A stretch of 64,000 nt of DNA from Salinibacterium sp. (GTDB lineage: Bacteria; Actinomycetota; Actinomycetes; Actinomycetales; Microbacteriaceae): contig JAHBSZ010000003.1 of the NCBI GenBank assembly GCA_019638845.1, positions 1 to 64,000 of the forward strand, written 5' to 3'. The notes below the pieces were generated by a model. That model was not told the origin of the DNA. It was given only the letters and a program-made list of their open reading frames with translations, and searched no databases. Positions 44,780 to 53,693 of this stretch are shown here, piece by piece (position 1 is the first letter of the stretch; every line of letters starts with the position of its first letter). The position numbers and the translations under genes are program-made.

Positions 44780-45709
44780 ATGCCACGTATTGAACACCCT
44801 ATCGTCGACACCAATGAAACGATCCCGTGGAAGGGCCCACTCGCAGGCACCGATCACACCACAATTCGCGTTCCCGCACTCGAGACGGCACTGCCGTGGT
44901 ACCAGCAGTTGCTCGGACTTGTAGTCAAGGAGCGGGCAGCTGGCCGTGCATTCCTCGCGAGTCCCGTGACCGGCAAGGTAGTGCTATCGCTGTCCGAAAC
45001 CGGTCGCGGCCTCGAGTACGTGAGCTTTCGCGCGCGGACCCCAGAGGTATTCGAGACGCTGGGCAGTCGCCTTGATGCAGCAGGGATCCGTGCCGAGCAC
45101 CGGCTCGGCACTACGCGCCCTGGTGCGGTCGATGCGCTCCGCGTGCAGATGCCGACCGGACACGCGCTCGAGATAGTGCTCGCACCGGATGATGCACCGG
45201 CAGCGCCTGTCGAAGGTGAGTATCGGCTCGGCTCTCTCGATGTCCGTACGAGCCACCTTCAGCTGCGAACCACAGACGTGAAGGCGCTCACTGATTTTCT
45301 TGCAGTGGTGGGCTTTCGTAGCAGCACGTTTGTCCCGTTGCCGGCCGGTGATGGCTACTTCATTCAGTTCGTCCGGGCGAACGAATTCCACCATCAGGTC
45401 GCAATCCTCACCGGGAAAGAAGGTGTGCACCACGTCGCGCTCGAGGTCGATGAGGTCGCGTTCTGGTCGCTTCTGGATCACCTTACGGTTCTGAAGCTGC
45501 CGGCCGAGTACGGTCCGGTGCGACATCACGAGGGCAACATGCTCTCCTTTTACATTCGTGACCCGTTCGGCAACCGACTCGAGCTAACAAGTTCCATGGA
45601 GATAGTCGGATTCGACTACCCACCATCAATCGCTGGTCATCAGCCTTGGTACCACATGAACATGTGGGGCCCCCAGCCACCCGAGACTTGGGAAACGGAA
45701 TGGATGTGA
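44780..45709 (+). CDS. VOC-family extradiol ring-cleavage dioxygenase
   Basis: A 309-aa type I extradiol dioxygenase made of two VOC modules. The C-terminal, catalytic module has the 2-His-1-Glu iron site: His159 (RTSHLQL), His218 (GVHHVALEV) and Glu268 (NRLELTSSM). It would open a catecholic or hydroquinone-type ring next to the hydroxyl group (meta cleavage). AGGAGACC precedes the ATG. It forms an operon with the preceding hydroxylase and FAH genes. Confidence 0.88.
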   Translation: MPRIEHPIVDTNETIPWKGPLAGTDHTTIRVPALETALPWYQQLLGLVVKERAAGRAFLASPVTGKVVLSLSETGRGLEYVSFRARTPEVFETLGSRLDAAGIRAEHRLGTTRPGAVDALRVQMPTGHALEIVLAPDDAPAAPVEGEYRLGSLDVRTSHLQLRTTDVKALTDFLAVVGFRSSTFVPLPAGDGYFIQFVRANEFHHQVAILTGKEGVHHVALEVDEVAFWSLLDHLTVLKLPAEYGPVRHHEGNMLSFYIRDPFGNRLELTSSMEIVGFDYPPSIAGHQPWYHMNMWGPQPPETWETEWM

Positions 45710-45744
45710 GTTGCTGGAGCGCTCACAGTGTTCTCGCGAGAAGG

Positions 45745-46345
45745 TGCGAGGTGCCTCCGTACCGCAATTGAACTCGTCCACCAAGTGAGCCTGGTTGTCG
45801 GGGAGAAGGTCGTCTCGCGCTATAGCGGAAACATGAGTCTGCATTGGGTGAAGGAAAACCCACCGGCGGGTCAGGTGGGACTCTACATCCGATGAGGAGA
45901 GTGGCCCTGTGGTCGTTCACTTTCCCCGGGATGGTTTGGGGTACATCGCGACAGGTGTTGTCATGAAGAACCGCGACGTGCCGAGGCCGAGGCTGTAGAA
46001 CCGTTCCGGGGCGTATTCTCGCGCTTCGCAGCACCTTTCATCGAATAACTCCTGGCTTTCGTTGACGATGGCGTAATCGCTCGAACCTACTTGCTGCAAA
46101 ATCTCCCCGCGCCGTGGCAGATTGGCAGAATTGTCCTGTTGGGTGACGCCGCACACACGATGCCCGCTCATCTGGCCTCCGGTGGGGTGAAGGCACTCGA
46201 GGACGCGGCTGTACTGTACGAAGAGCTCGCGATAAGGGACTCCCTCGAAACAGCGCTCACGCCTTACGGGCAGTGCGCGCCCGTCGAACGTTGATGGCAG
46301 TCGACGCATGCCGCCAGATGCTGGAGCTGCAGGTCATCTATCAGG
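45745..46345 (+). pseudogene. Decayed flavin hydroxylase (C-terminal half)
   Basis: Stop codons and frame changes break a sequence that matches residues from about 175 on of the hydroxylase at 42561. Matching pieces are SRYSGNMSLHWVKENPPAG versus TYSGNMSMRWVKRNPPPG, GYIATGVVMKNR versus VYIATGTDMENR, LLGDAAHTMPAHLASGGV versus VIGDAAHTMSAHIASGGV, and VDACRQMLELQV versus VDACRQMLDLQV. No N-terminal FAD motif is present. Confidence 0.88.
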
Positions 46346-46504
46346 CCATCCTGCAGACCTCGCACGCATCCGTAGGCGGCGCTCGGCGAGCTCGCGGAGC
46401 CATCTTGAGTAGAACTCCCGATCCCGGCGCGAATACATCTCGCATGTGAGGATACGCTCCAAACGACCGTGCGATGCTTTGCGGATCGTGCGGAAATGAG
46501 TCCC

Positions 46505-47503
46505 TTAGTGCAGGCTAAGGATGTCCTCGAGAGTCGCCGGTGTCGCCTCGAGCAGCGGTTCGTGGAGCGCTTCGCCGGGGAACTCGCTCGCCTCGAAGAA
46601 CCATCGCCGCGTTGCAGGCAGGCCCCAGAGCTGGGCGCGCTTCGCGTTTGAGAGGTCCCAGCGCATCGGCTCGTCCTCGAGATCGATGAACTGGTAGTGC
46701 GTGGTGAACAGCTCGATCCGGTGCTGGTCTGGGTCACGGAGGTAGAGGAATAGCGCGTTTGAGATGCCGTGTCGACCCGGTCCGCGGTCGATCTCATCGC
46801 CGAAGCCGAGGTCGCCCGCCACGTCGGCGGCGTGCAGCAGCGAGATGCCGTCCGGAACCGTGTACGCGAAGTGGTGAAGCCGCGGGCCGTGCCCGTTCGT
46901 GAACACAAGGTCGTGCGTGTTGCCCTTGACCTCCATCCAAGAGCCCCAGAGTTCGTCGGTTCCGTCCGTTGCCGTGTACTCAGCGAGGCGCATGCCGAGG
47001 CCGCTCCAGAAATCTGTCGCGGCCTGCACATCGTAGGTGACGACTTGGTAGTGGTCGAGACGCTGCGGTGCGCCGGCGACGAAGTCGGCGAAATCCTGAT
47101 GCCGCCGGGTGACGAGGCTCATTGAGGAGGTGAGTTCCATGTGAGTGCCGACCGGGTCGACGAACCGGATGGTCGGGCCCTGGTGGTCGAGTTCAACGCG
47201 TTCGTAGCAGATGCCCGCCGACTGGAAATACCGCTCTGCCTTGGCGACATCCTCGTCGGTGCGAACTCGGAGCCCGATCTGCAGAGCCTTGGGTTCAGCG
47301 CCGCGCTCGAGCACAAGGCTATGGTGTGCGGCCTCTTCCCAGCCGCGGAAGTACACCGCGTTGTCGGTCTCCTCAGTGACGACGAGGCCGATGACGTCGC
47401 GGTAGAAGTCGCGGGACTTCTCAAGGTCGGTGACCTGCATCCGGACATGGCTGGCGCGGGTCATGGCGAATGGGGGCTCGGGATTGGTGACGGGGATGGT
47501 CAT
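46505..47503 (-). CDS. Extradiol dioxygenase, HpaD (homoprotocatechuate 2,3-dioxygenase)-like
   Basis: A 332-aa two-module VOC dioxygenase. The iron ligands are His151 (RLDHYQVV), His211 (RLHHFAYTV) and Glu264 (HRIELFTTHY). Their spacing is nearly the same as His155/His214/Glu267 of the Brevibacterium fuscum homoprotocatechuate 2,3-dioxygenase, and the C-terminal tail (about 270-332) also suggests that group. It would cleave a catechol bearing an acidic side chain or ring carboxylate. The ATG overlaps the stop of the 650-aa hydroxylase gene (ATGA), so the two act in sequence. Confidence 0.87.
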   Translation of the reverse strand: MTIPVTNPEPPFAMTRASHVRMQVTDLEKSRDFYRDVIGLVVTEETDNAVYFRGWEEAAHHSLVLERGAEPKALQIGLRVRTDEDVAKAERYFQSAGICYERVELDHQGPTIRFVDPVGTHMELTSSMSLVTRRHQDFADFVAGAPQRLDHYQVVTYDVQAATDFWSGLGMRLAEYTATDGTDELWGSWMEVKGNTHDLVFTNGHGPRLHHFAYTVPDGISLLHAADVAGDLGFGDEIDRGPGRHGISNALFLYLRDPDQHRIELFTTHYQFIDLEDEPMRWDLSNAKRAQLWGLPATRRWFFEASEFPGEALHEPLLEATPATLEDILSLH

Positions 47504-49452
47504 AGTGAGGTCCTTTGCGCAATGGTGGGGATGGTTTCGCGCTCGATGCGCGGCGCCGGTGGGGGAGTGAGCATGTGGCCTTCGAAGAAGGCGGTGAGCG
47601 TCACTCGCGCATCAAGCGGCAGGACGGCAGCGACGTACTGGTCGGGCCGCACGACGACGATGGCGCCGTCGTGACTGATCTCACGGTCGCGGAAGATGTC
47701 GTATCCGTGTCCGGCAGCGAAGATCCGGTTGATATCGATGAGCCCGTATGGACCTTTCGCCGGCTTGAACGCGTCCGGAACGTCTCCGGGCTCGACTTGT
47801 GTGTAGTCCTGTTGGTAGATGACCTTCGTGTCGAGGATCGCGTCCTCGTCCCCGCCGGCGGGGGTGAACCGCACCCGGGGTGACGCAGGGTCGTTCGCCC
47901 ACCACACCGCGAACTCCGCGGTGGGCGTGCCACTGAGCGCCGGTGCCGACGCATCGGCGAACACGTAGACACGCCAACGACCGTCGGCCTCGTGGAGGTG
48001 GCCGAGATGGTGCCACCGATTGTCAGCACGACGGATCACCTCGGTGGACTTGAATCGTTTGCCGACCGGGAATCCGGGGGCGAGGTCTTGGTGCTCGATA
48101 CCGAGCGTGATCAGCGATGGCTCATACTGCGTCATGAACCCCGCCGGGAACTCGAGCGTCGAGGTGTACCACCGCTCGAGCCCCGCGGGATCGTCCCAGG
48201 AGTCGACCGGGCGGGCGAGCAGCCCCGACCACTCCTTGTCAAAGTCGATGAGGTTCTGGGCGACGACCTTGCGTTCGCTGGCGTAGGTCGACAGCAGCGA
48301 CTCTGGCGCGCGGCGCTCCAGAACGGAGGCGAGCTTCCAGGCGAGGTTGAAGCCGTCCTGGATGGAGACATTCATCCCTTGGCCGGCCTTCGCCGAGTGG
48401 GTGTGGCAGGCGTCACCCATGATGAAGGCGTGCGGCGTGCGGATGCCGGCGAACTCGGCGGGAACGTCGTCGAAGCCGTCGGTGATCCGGTGCGCAACCT
48501 CGTAGACCGACCACCAGGTCACCGCTCGCACGTCCAAGGAGTACGGGTGGATGATGCGGTTCGCTTTCGCAATGATCGCGCCGATCGGGGTCGCCTTGAC
48601 TGCCCCGCCGTCGGACTCTCCCACCTCGCCGAGGTCGACGTAGACGCGGACGAGGTACCCGCCCTCGCGGGGGATCGTGAGGATGTTCCCCGCATCGTGT
48701 GACTGGATCGAGCACTTCACCTGGATGTCAGGGAAGTCGGTGTTGTTCAGGATATCCATCACGCCCCAGGCGTGCATGGAGGCCTCACCGTGCAGGCGGT
48801 GCCCGAGCGCCGTGCGGACCCGGCTGCGTGCCCCGTCACCACCGACCAGGTACTTCGCGCGAATGGTGCGGGTCTCGCCCTCACGCTCACCGGCGACGTA
48901 GCGAACCTGCGCAGAGACCGGGTACTCGGCGTCGGGGTCGATGGTGCAGTCCAGGAACTCGATCCCGTAGTCGGGGACGATGCGGCCGGGCGCGCGGGCA
49001 GCATCCCGCAAGAAGTAGTCGAGGATGCGTGACTGGTTGACGTAGATATGCGGGAACTCGCTCATCCCCGTGGCGTCGTCGGGTGCCCGAGAGGCGCGCA
49101 CGATCCTGCTCGGGTCAGCGGGATCCGGCTTCCAGAAGCACATCTCGACATTGCGGTAGGCCTCATCGACGACCTCGGTGGCGAATCCGAACGCCTGGAA
49201 GGTCTCCACCGAGCGCGCCTGGATGCCATCCGCTTGGCCGACCTCCAATCGCCCGGTGCGCTGTTCGATAACCCTGGCGTTGATGGAGGGGAATCTGGAG
49301 AGCTGGGCGGCGACGACCACCGCAGCCGGCCCGGTGCCGACCACGAGCACGTCCATCTCGTCGGGGAGATCCGTCGACCGATCGACGCCGAATCCGGCGG
49401 CCGGCTTAATCCGGGGATCATTCGCCTCGTACCCGCGAAGGTGAATCTCCAT
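47500..49452 (-). CDS. FAD-dependent phenol/3-hydroxybenzoate hydroxylase (MobA/PheA-like)
   Basis: A 650-aa flavoprotein hydroxylase. The FAD-binding GTGPAA is at 39-44, the VEQRTGRLEVGQADGI block follows, and a second FAD motif MGDACHTHSAKAGQGMN lies mid-protein. A C-terminal thioredoxin-like domain begins near 440. The extra C-terminal domain and length are typical of phenol 2-monooxygenase and 3-hydroxybenzoate 4-monooxygenase (MobA). AGGAGAG lies before the ATG at 49452; the frame upstream to 49650 is noncoding promoter sequence. It is the first gene of a two-gene operon with the HpaD-like dioxygenase and diverges from an IclR regulator. Confidence 0.88.
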   Translation of the reverse strand: MEIHLRGYEANDPRIKPAAGFGVDRSTDLPDEMDVLVVGTGPAAVVVAAQLSRFPSINARVIEQRTGRLEVGQADGIQARSVETFQAFGFATEVVDEAYRNVEMCFWKPDPADPSRIVRASRAPDDATGMSEFPHIYVNQSRILDYFLRDAARAPGRIVPDYGIEFLDCTIDPDAEYPVSAQVRYVAGEREGETRTIRAKYLVGGDGARSRVRTALGHRLHGEASMHAWGVMDILNNTDFPDIQVKCSIQSHDAGNILTIPREGGYLVRVYVDLGEVGESDGGAVKATPIGAIIAKANRIIHPYSLDVRAVTWWSVYEVAHRITDGFDDVPAEFAGIRTPHAFIMGDACHTHSAKAGQGMNVSIQDGFNLAWKLASVLERRAPESLLSTYASERKVVAQNLIDFDKEWSGLLARPVDSWDDPAGLERWYTSTLEFPAGFMTQYEPSLITLGIEHQDLAPGFPVGKRFKSTEVIRRADNRWHHLGHLHEADGRWRVYVFADASAPALSGTPTAEFAVWWANDPASPRVRFTPAGGDEDAILDTKVIYQQDYTQVEPGDVPDAFKPAKGPYGLIDINRIFAAGHGYDIFRDREISHDGAIVVVRPDQYVAAVLPLDARVTLTAFFEGHMLTPPPAPRIERETIPTIAQRTSL

Positions 49453-49518
49453 CGTGAATCTCTCCTGAATCCCTGATTTGCATCGTTGGCTCGCGCAAGG
49501 CGAATATCGCAAGTTCAC

Positions 49519-49541
49519 TATTTGGATGCTACGATCAAATA
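49519..49541. promoter_or_regulatory. Dyad between hydroxylase and IclR genes
   Basis: TATTTG and CAAATA form an inverted repeat with an 11-base spacer in the divergent promoter region (49453-49610). It is a candidate operator of the adjacent IclR regulator or overlapping promoter elements. Confidence 0.45.
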
Positions 49542-49610
49542 ACGCTCTCACCTTAGACCATGCCCGCACATGGTGGTAGTGGGCAATGGCGCTACGGAAG
49601 GAATCGAGGC

Positions 49611-50267
49611 GTGGTACCAGAGGACGCGGCGGCCCCCGGCGCCGGATCACAGACGCTCTCGCGCGGCCTTGCAGCGCTCGCGCTGATCGGGGAAAGTCGC
49701 ACCCCCCTAACGATCAATGACTTAGCGGCAAGGCTCGGGGCAAATCGGTCCGCGGCGTATCGCCTCGTGCGCACCTTGGAGCAGCATCGCTTCGTGCAGC
49801 GCAGCTCAAGCGGCGAACTTACGCTCGGGGTGCGCTTGGCTGCCTTCGGGCAGAGCGTTTCGCGCGACCTCCAGGCCGCGGCCCTGCCCGAGTTGCAGTG
49901 CGTCGCAGATGAGCTCCAGATGACTGCATTCCTCGTCGTATTCGATGGCGAGGAAGCCGTGACTTTGCTCAGCGTGGAGCCGAGAAACGCTGCCATGTTC
50001 GTGGCCCAGAGGCCCGGTCGACGTCATCCCGTCGGGCACGGCTCACCCGGCCGTGTTATCCAATCGCTGCTGTCTCCCGAGGAGCATCCGCCGGCTCGAT
50101 ACGAAATCACTCACGACGAAGTGATCCCCGGCCTGTCCGCGATTGCGGTACCGCTGCGATCGGATCGGCCAGCGTCGATCGCGGTCCTCTACGCAACGCG
50201 CCCAGTGGATGTCACGAGGATTGCGGCGGAGCTTGAGAGCGCAGCTGCGCGCATCACGGCGAGCTAA
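49611..50267 (+). CDS. IclR-family regulator
   Basis: A 218-aa regulator. The N-terminal winged HTH is at about 12-75 (TLSRGLAALALIGESRTPLT and LGANRSAAYRLVRTLEQHRF). The C-terminal effector domain starts near 95 (ALPELQCVADELQMTAFLVV). Domain length is slightly shorter than average (usually about 250 aa). GGAAGGA supports the GTG at 49611; an ATG at 49560 is less likely. It is divergent from the MobA-like/HpaD-like operon, which it probably controls in response to an aromatic intermediate. Confidence 0.87.
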   Translation: MVPEDAAAPGAGSQTLSRGLAALALIGESRTPLTINDLAARLGANRSAAYRLVRTLEQHRFVQRSSSGELTLGVRLAAFGQSVSRDLQAAALPELQCVADELQMTAFLVVFDGEEAVTLLSVEPRNAAMFVAQRPGRRHPVGHGSPGRVIQSLLSPEEHPPARYEITHDEVIPGLSAIAVPLRSDRPASIAVLYATRPVDVTRIAAELESAAARITAS

Positions 50268-50269
50268 GG

Positions 50270-50640
50270 ATGGCGCACCACGAGTCGATCGAGTTGCCGG
50301 CTTCGGGCATGCGAACCCCATCCCCGTCCGCATCGCGCAACGGCCCCTTCGTCTTCTCTGGAGCGGTCGCGGGCCGCGACCCCGTGACCCGCGAGTTGCC
50401 GACAGGCCTCGATGGTCAGGTGGTGAACGTCTTCAGCCATGTGCGGGTTCTGATGTTCGCGTAGGCGGGACCACCGAGGACATCCTGAAGATGACGTTCT
50501 GGGCTCACTGACTTTCATGGCTGCGCTGTGCTGAACCGAGAGTGGGTCGCGATGTTTCCCCACGACAGCAGCCGTCCGGCCAGACACGCGATCAACGCGG
50601 CGCTCGACGGGGCCAGCTCATCCAGGCGGATCTTAACGCG
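50270..50640 (+). pseudogene. Frameshifted RidA-like protein
   Basis: Three frame segments read as one RidA/YjgF-type protein of about 120 aa: FVFSGAVAGRDPVTRELPTG with GLDGQVVNVFSHVRVLM, then GGTTEDILKMTFWAH, then LNREWVAMFPHDSSRPARHA. The first frame stops at 50462-50464. RidA proteins deaminate reactive imines/enamines and are frequent in catabolic islands. Confidence 0.75.
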
Positions 50641-50717
50641 ATTCTCGATGAACCGCCTAAATGAGCGACGTGCCGCCGGACGCGTTAAGCCGCCGCGCGG
50701 CCACGAGCGGGCCTCGA

Positions 50718-51880
50718 TTCCGACGCTCACCGGCGGTTTGCTCACGGCCCTTGGCTTCGTTGCCCTGCCGACGGACCTCTACTTGCTGATCTTCCGCTAA
50801 TCGCCGCGGATCTCCATACGGCCGCCGTGCTTGTCCAGTTCACACTCACGACATCCTTCCTCGGTATCGCTGGCGGGCAACTAGTAGTCGGCACATTGTC
50901 CGACCAGCTCGGTCGAAGACCAGTGCTACTCGCAGCCCTTGGGGCGTTTGCTGTCGCAAGCATCGTCCTCGTCTTCGTGCCGGACATCGTCACATTCACC
51001 ATCATCCGCGCGATACAAGGACTCACCGGTGCGGCGGGATCGTGCTCTCGCGGGCGATCATTGCGGACCTCATGAAAGGCCCCGCTGTGGTCTGCTTGCA
51101 GTTGTGCGCGGACTCGCACCGATTGTTGCCCCGATCGCCGGTGGCGTGCTCGGCCAGTTCCTCGGCTGGGGGTCTGCACTCGCTGCGCTCGCGCTTTTCG
51201 CGATGGCGATGTCCGTCGTCGCGATCGTCATCGTCCTGAAGCGCTCCGGCCCACTGAGAGGCACTCCGGCGGATTCGAGAGGATCGCTGCCGACCTGAGG
51301 CGGCTTGGCAGCGACCGGTCTTTCGTCGGATCCGTGCTGTGCGTTGCAGCAGCGTTTGCCGCGATGAGGTCCTGGATCTCGGCCTCGCCCTTTGTCGTCG
51401 AGCAGATTCTCGGACTGCCTCCCGCCGCATACGGGGCGACCCTCGCCTTCGGCGCCACGGCATTGGCGACCGCCAGTCTGGCGAACAGCCGGGTAGCTCC
51501 GCGGGTCGGTGTACGGCCTATGCTCCGCTTCGAAGGTGCACTCCTGCTGCTCGGAGTCATCGGCTTCGCCATCATCATGCTGGTGCCGGGAGCACTCGGG
51601 CTTGCACCGCTCATCGTGTGCGCCATCGTGAGCACGGCTGGTGTCAATCTCGCTGTCGAATGCGACGGCGCTCGCACTCGGACGCGCCGACTTCGCGCGC
51701 GGATCCGGCTCCGCTCTGCTCGGAGCGTCGCAGTTCGATCTCGCGGCGCCCGGCGCCGGCGGCGACGCGACCGCGATCCCGTTGCTCATCTTGCTCGTGG
51801 TCTTCGGGCTCCGCTCCATCGGTGCGGGCTTACTCGCGAGTCTTACGCTGAGTTCCAAGTCATGACCCTCCACGATGCCG
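50718..51880 (+). pseudogene. Frameshifted MFS transporter (Bcr/CflA-like)
   Basis: A chain of frames spells out a 12-TM antiporter: GGLLTALGFVALPTDLYLLI, QFTLTTSFLGIAGGQLVVGT with LSDQLGRRPVLLAALGAFAV, IVAPIAGGVLGQFLGWGSAL, WISASPFVVEQILGLPPAAY and the last helix IPLLILLVVFGLRSIGAGLL. At least four frame changes (near 50797, 51040, 51290 and 51660) destroy it. The family motif LSDQLGRRP is intact. Confidence 0.85.
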
Positions 51881-51956
51881 CGGATCACCTGCATCGTCGA
51901 ACCGCCGAAGACTCGAGTGATGGTTGACATCGGTAAGGAGGAGAGGGAATCAAAAC

Positions 51957-51971
51957 GATACGGTACGATTC
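51957..51971. promoter_or_regulatory. GATACG-type motif before the thiolase gene
   Basis: GATACGGTACGATTC lies 48 bp before the thiolase start. The left half GATACG and the 12-mer ACGATACGGTAC recur (inverted) before the flavin hydroxylase at 42302-42322. The right half departs from CGTATC. Confidence 0.45.
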
Positions 51972-52018
51972 GGATAGATTAGTGTGTTTGCACAAAGAAA
52001 TTGAGAGGACACATCGAC

Positions 52019-53239
52019 GTGACTAAGGAGCTCGCCCCGAATGACGCCGTAGTAGTTGCGTATAGGCGGACAGCGTTCGGTCGTGCGCGGAAGGGCTCGT
52101 TGGCTGCAGAGCGGCCGGAGGATCTCGCGCTCACGGCCGTGCGAGCCGCGCTCGCAACCCTCCCACAACTCGACCCGTCAACTCTCGATGACTTCTACCT
52201 CGGCACCGCTGTCCCCGAGGGCGCGCAGGGCGACAATGCCGCCAGGCGCGTCGCCGTCTACGCAGGTTATGACACACTTCCCGGAGCAACAGTCAACCGC
52301 TTTTGCGCTTCATCTCTCCAAGCGACCGCCGCGGCAGCCAGGGCGATACGTGCAGGCGACGGCGACGCGTTCCTCGTCGGCGGCATGGAGTCCACTTCGA
52401 GCACCCCGCCGAATCCAACGAACATCTACCCCGGCTCGGAGGTGCAGGCCGCTCGCGCGCAGAGCATCTTCGATACCAATGGGCTGTGGACAGACCCGCG
52501 CTCCGAAGGCCTCGTCCCAGATATCTACGTCGAGATGGGAAAGACGGCCGAGTTCGTTGCTGCTATTACCGGCACCACTCGTCAGGATCAGGATGAATGG
52601 GCACAGCACTCGCAGCAGCGCGCTGTCGCCGCGATCAACGACGGTTTCTTCGCACGGGAGATAGTCCCGCACCGCAGGGTAGACGGCACCGTCATCGCGG
52701 CAGACGACGGGCCACGTTCAAGCACGACGCTCGAAGTGCTCGCAGCGTTGAACTCCGCGTTTCGTCAGGGCGGCACCGTTACGGCGGGGAATGCCAGTCC
52801 TCTCAACGACGGCGCGACAGCTGCGGTTGTGATGAGTGCTGCTAAGGCGAAGGAGCTCGGTATCGTTCCACTGGCCCGAATCCTTGGAGCTGGCGCCAGC
52901 GCGCTCTCGCCTGAGATCATGGGCCTCGGGCCGATTGGTGCCACACGGAAGTTGCTCGGTCGACTTGGACTGACGATCTCGGATATCGACCTCATCGAGC
53001 TCAATGAAGCGTTCGCTGCGCAGGTTGTCCCCGTCGTTCGTCAGCTCGGCGCAAACCCCGAGAGGGTGAACGTGCACGGGGGAGCCATTGCGATAGGGCA
53101 CCCTTTCGGGGCAACGGGAATACGGCTTGCAGGAACCCTCATCAACGCACTGCAGGAGCGTGACGGGACGCTCGGCTTGGTGACGCTCTGCGTTGGCGGC
53201 GGCCAGGGCATGGCACTCGTCCTTGAGCGGCTCTCCTGA
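52019..53239 (+). CDS. Acetyl-CoA C-acyltransferase (thiolase)
   Basis: A 406-aa thiolase that would release acetyl-CoA or succinyl-CoA from a beta-ketoacyl-CoA. Catalytic residues are all visible: acyl-binding Cys96 (NRFCASSL), His361 (AIGHPFGATG) and Cys391 (LCVGGGQG). The GTG at 52019, with GAGAGGA upstream, is preferred over TTG 52001. The following thioesterase starts 1 bp after the stop. It gives the island a CoA-dependent lower pathway. Confidence 0.92.
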   Translation: MTKELAPNDAVVVAYRRTAFGRARKGSLAAERPEDLALTAVRAALATLPQLDPSTLDDFYLGTAVPEGAQGDNAARRVAVYAGYDTLPGATVNRFCASSLQATAAAARAIRAGDGDAFLVGGMESTSSTPPNPTNIYPGSEVQAARAQSIFDTNGLWTDPRSEGLVPDIYVEMGKTAEFVAAITGTTRQDQDEWAQHSQQRAVAAINDGFFAREIVPHRRVDGTVIAADDGPRSSTTLEVLAALNSAFRQGGTVTAGNASPLNDGATAAVVMSAAKAKELGIVPLARILGAGASALSPEIMGLGPIGATRKLLGRLGLTISDIDLIELNEAFAAQVVPVVRQLGANPERVNVHGGAIAIGHPFGATGIRLAGTLINALQERDGTLGLVTLCVGGGQGMALVLERLS

Positions 53240-53240
53240 T

Positions 53241-53645
53241 ATGGGAGCCATTGACCCCTTCATCAGTGAGCTCGTCCTTGACGAGCCGTCGCTCCGGTGG
53301 TTTGGCTTCTCCATTGTCGAGGCCCACGACGGCATCGCCATCGTGACGCTCGCTGTCGGCACCTCGCATGTGAACGGCAACGGCACCACCCATGGTGGCG
53401 TCGTCTTCGCGCTCGCCGATCAAGCTTTCGCCATGGCGGCGAACACGGTGCTCCGCTTCGCGGCCACCGCTGATGCTCAGATCGCATACCTGGCGTCGAC
53501 AAGGGTCGGCGACCTACTCGTGGCAACGGCTCGCACTGCCTACCACGACGACCGTCGCGCCGTCATTGACGTCGAAGTCATGTCGAGAGATCGGACAGTC
53601 GCTCTGTACCGCGGTACCGCCCGCGCTCTCCGACAGACGCAATAG
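53241..53645 (+). CDS. Hotdog thioesterase, PaaI-like
   Basis: A 134-aa single hotdog-domain protein with the PaaI core HVNGNGTTHGGVVFALADQA, where the Asn and the HGG/Asp residues build the thioesterase site. PaaI enzymes hydrolyse ring-hydroxylated phenylacetyl-CoA-type thioesters and rescue trapped CoA. It directly follows the thiolase gene and is probably cotranscribed. Confidence 0.88.
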   Translation: MGAIDPFISELVLDEPSLRWFGFSIVEAHDGIAIVTLAVGTSHVNGNGTTHGGVVFALADQAFAMAANTVLRFAATADAQIAYLASTRVGDLLVATARTAYHDDRRAVIDVEVMSRDRTVALYRGTARALRQTQ

Positions 53646-53647
53646 AA

Positions 53648-53677
53648 CTCGGGCCGGCCGCAGATGACCGACCCGAG
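53648..53677. terminator. Hairpin between convergent thioesterase and aldolase genes
   Basis: CTCGGG and CCCGAG pair across an 18-base loop in the 48-bp gap between two convergent genes. Weak as a terminator by itself, but in the right place. Confidence 0.35.
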
Positions 53678-53693
53678 CAGCACAACGGCAGAG

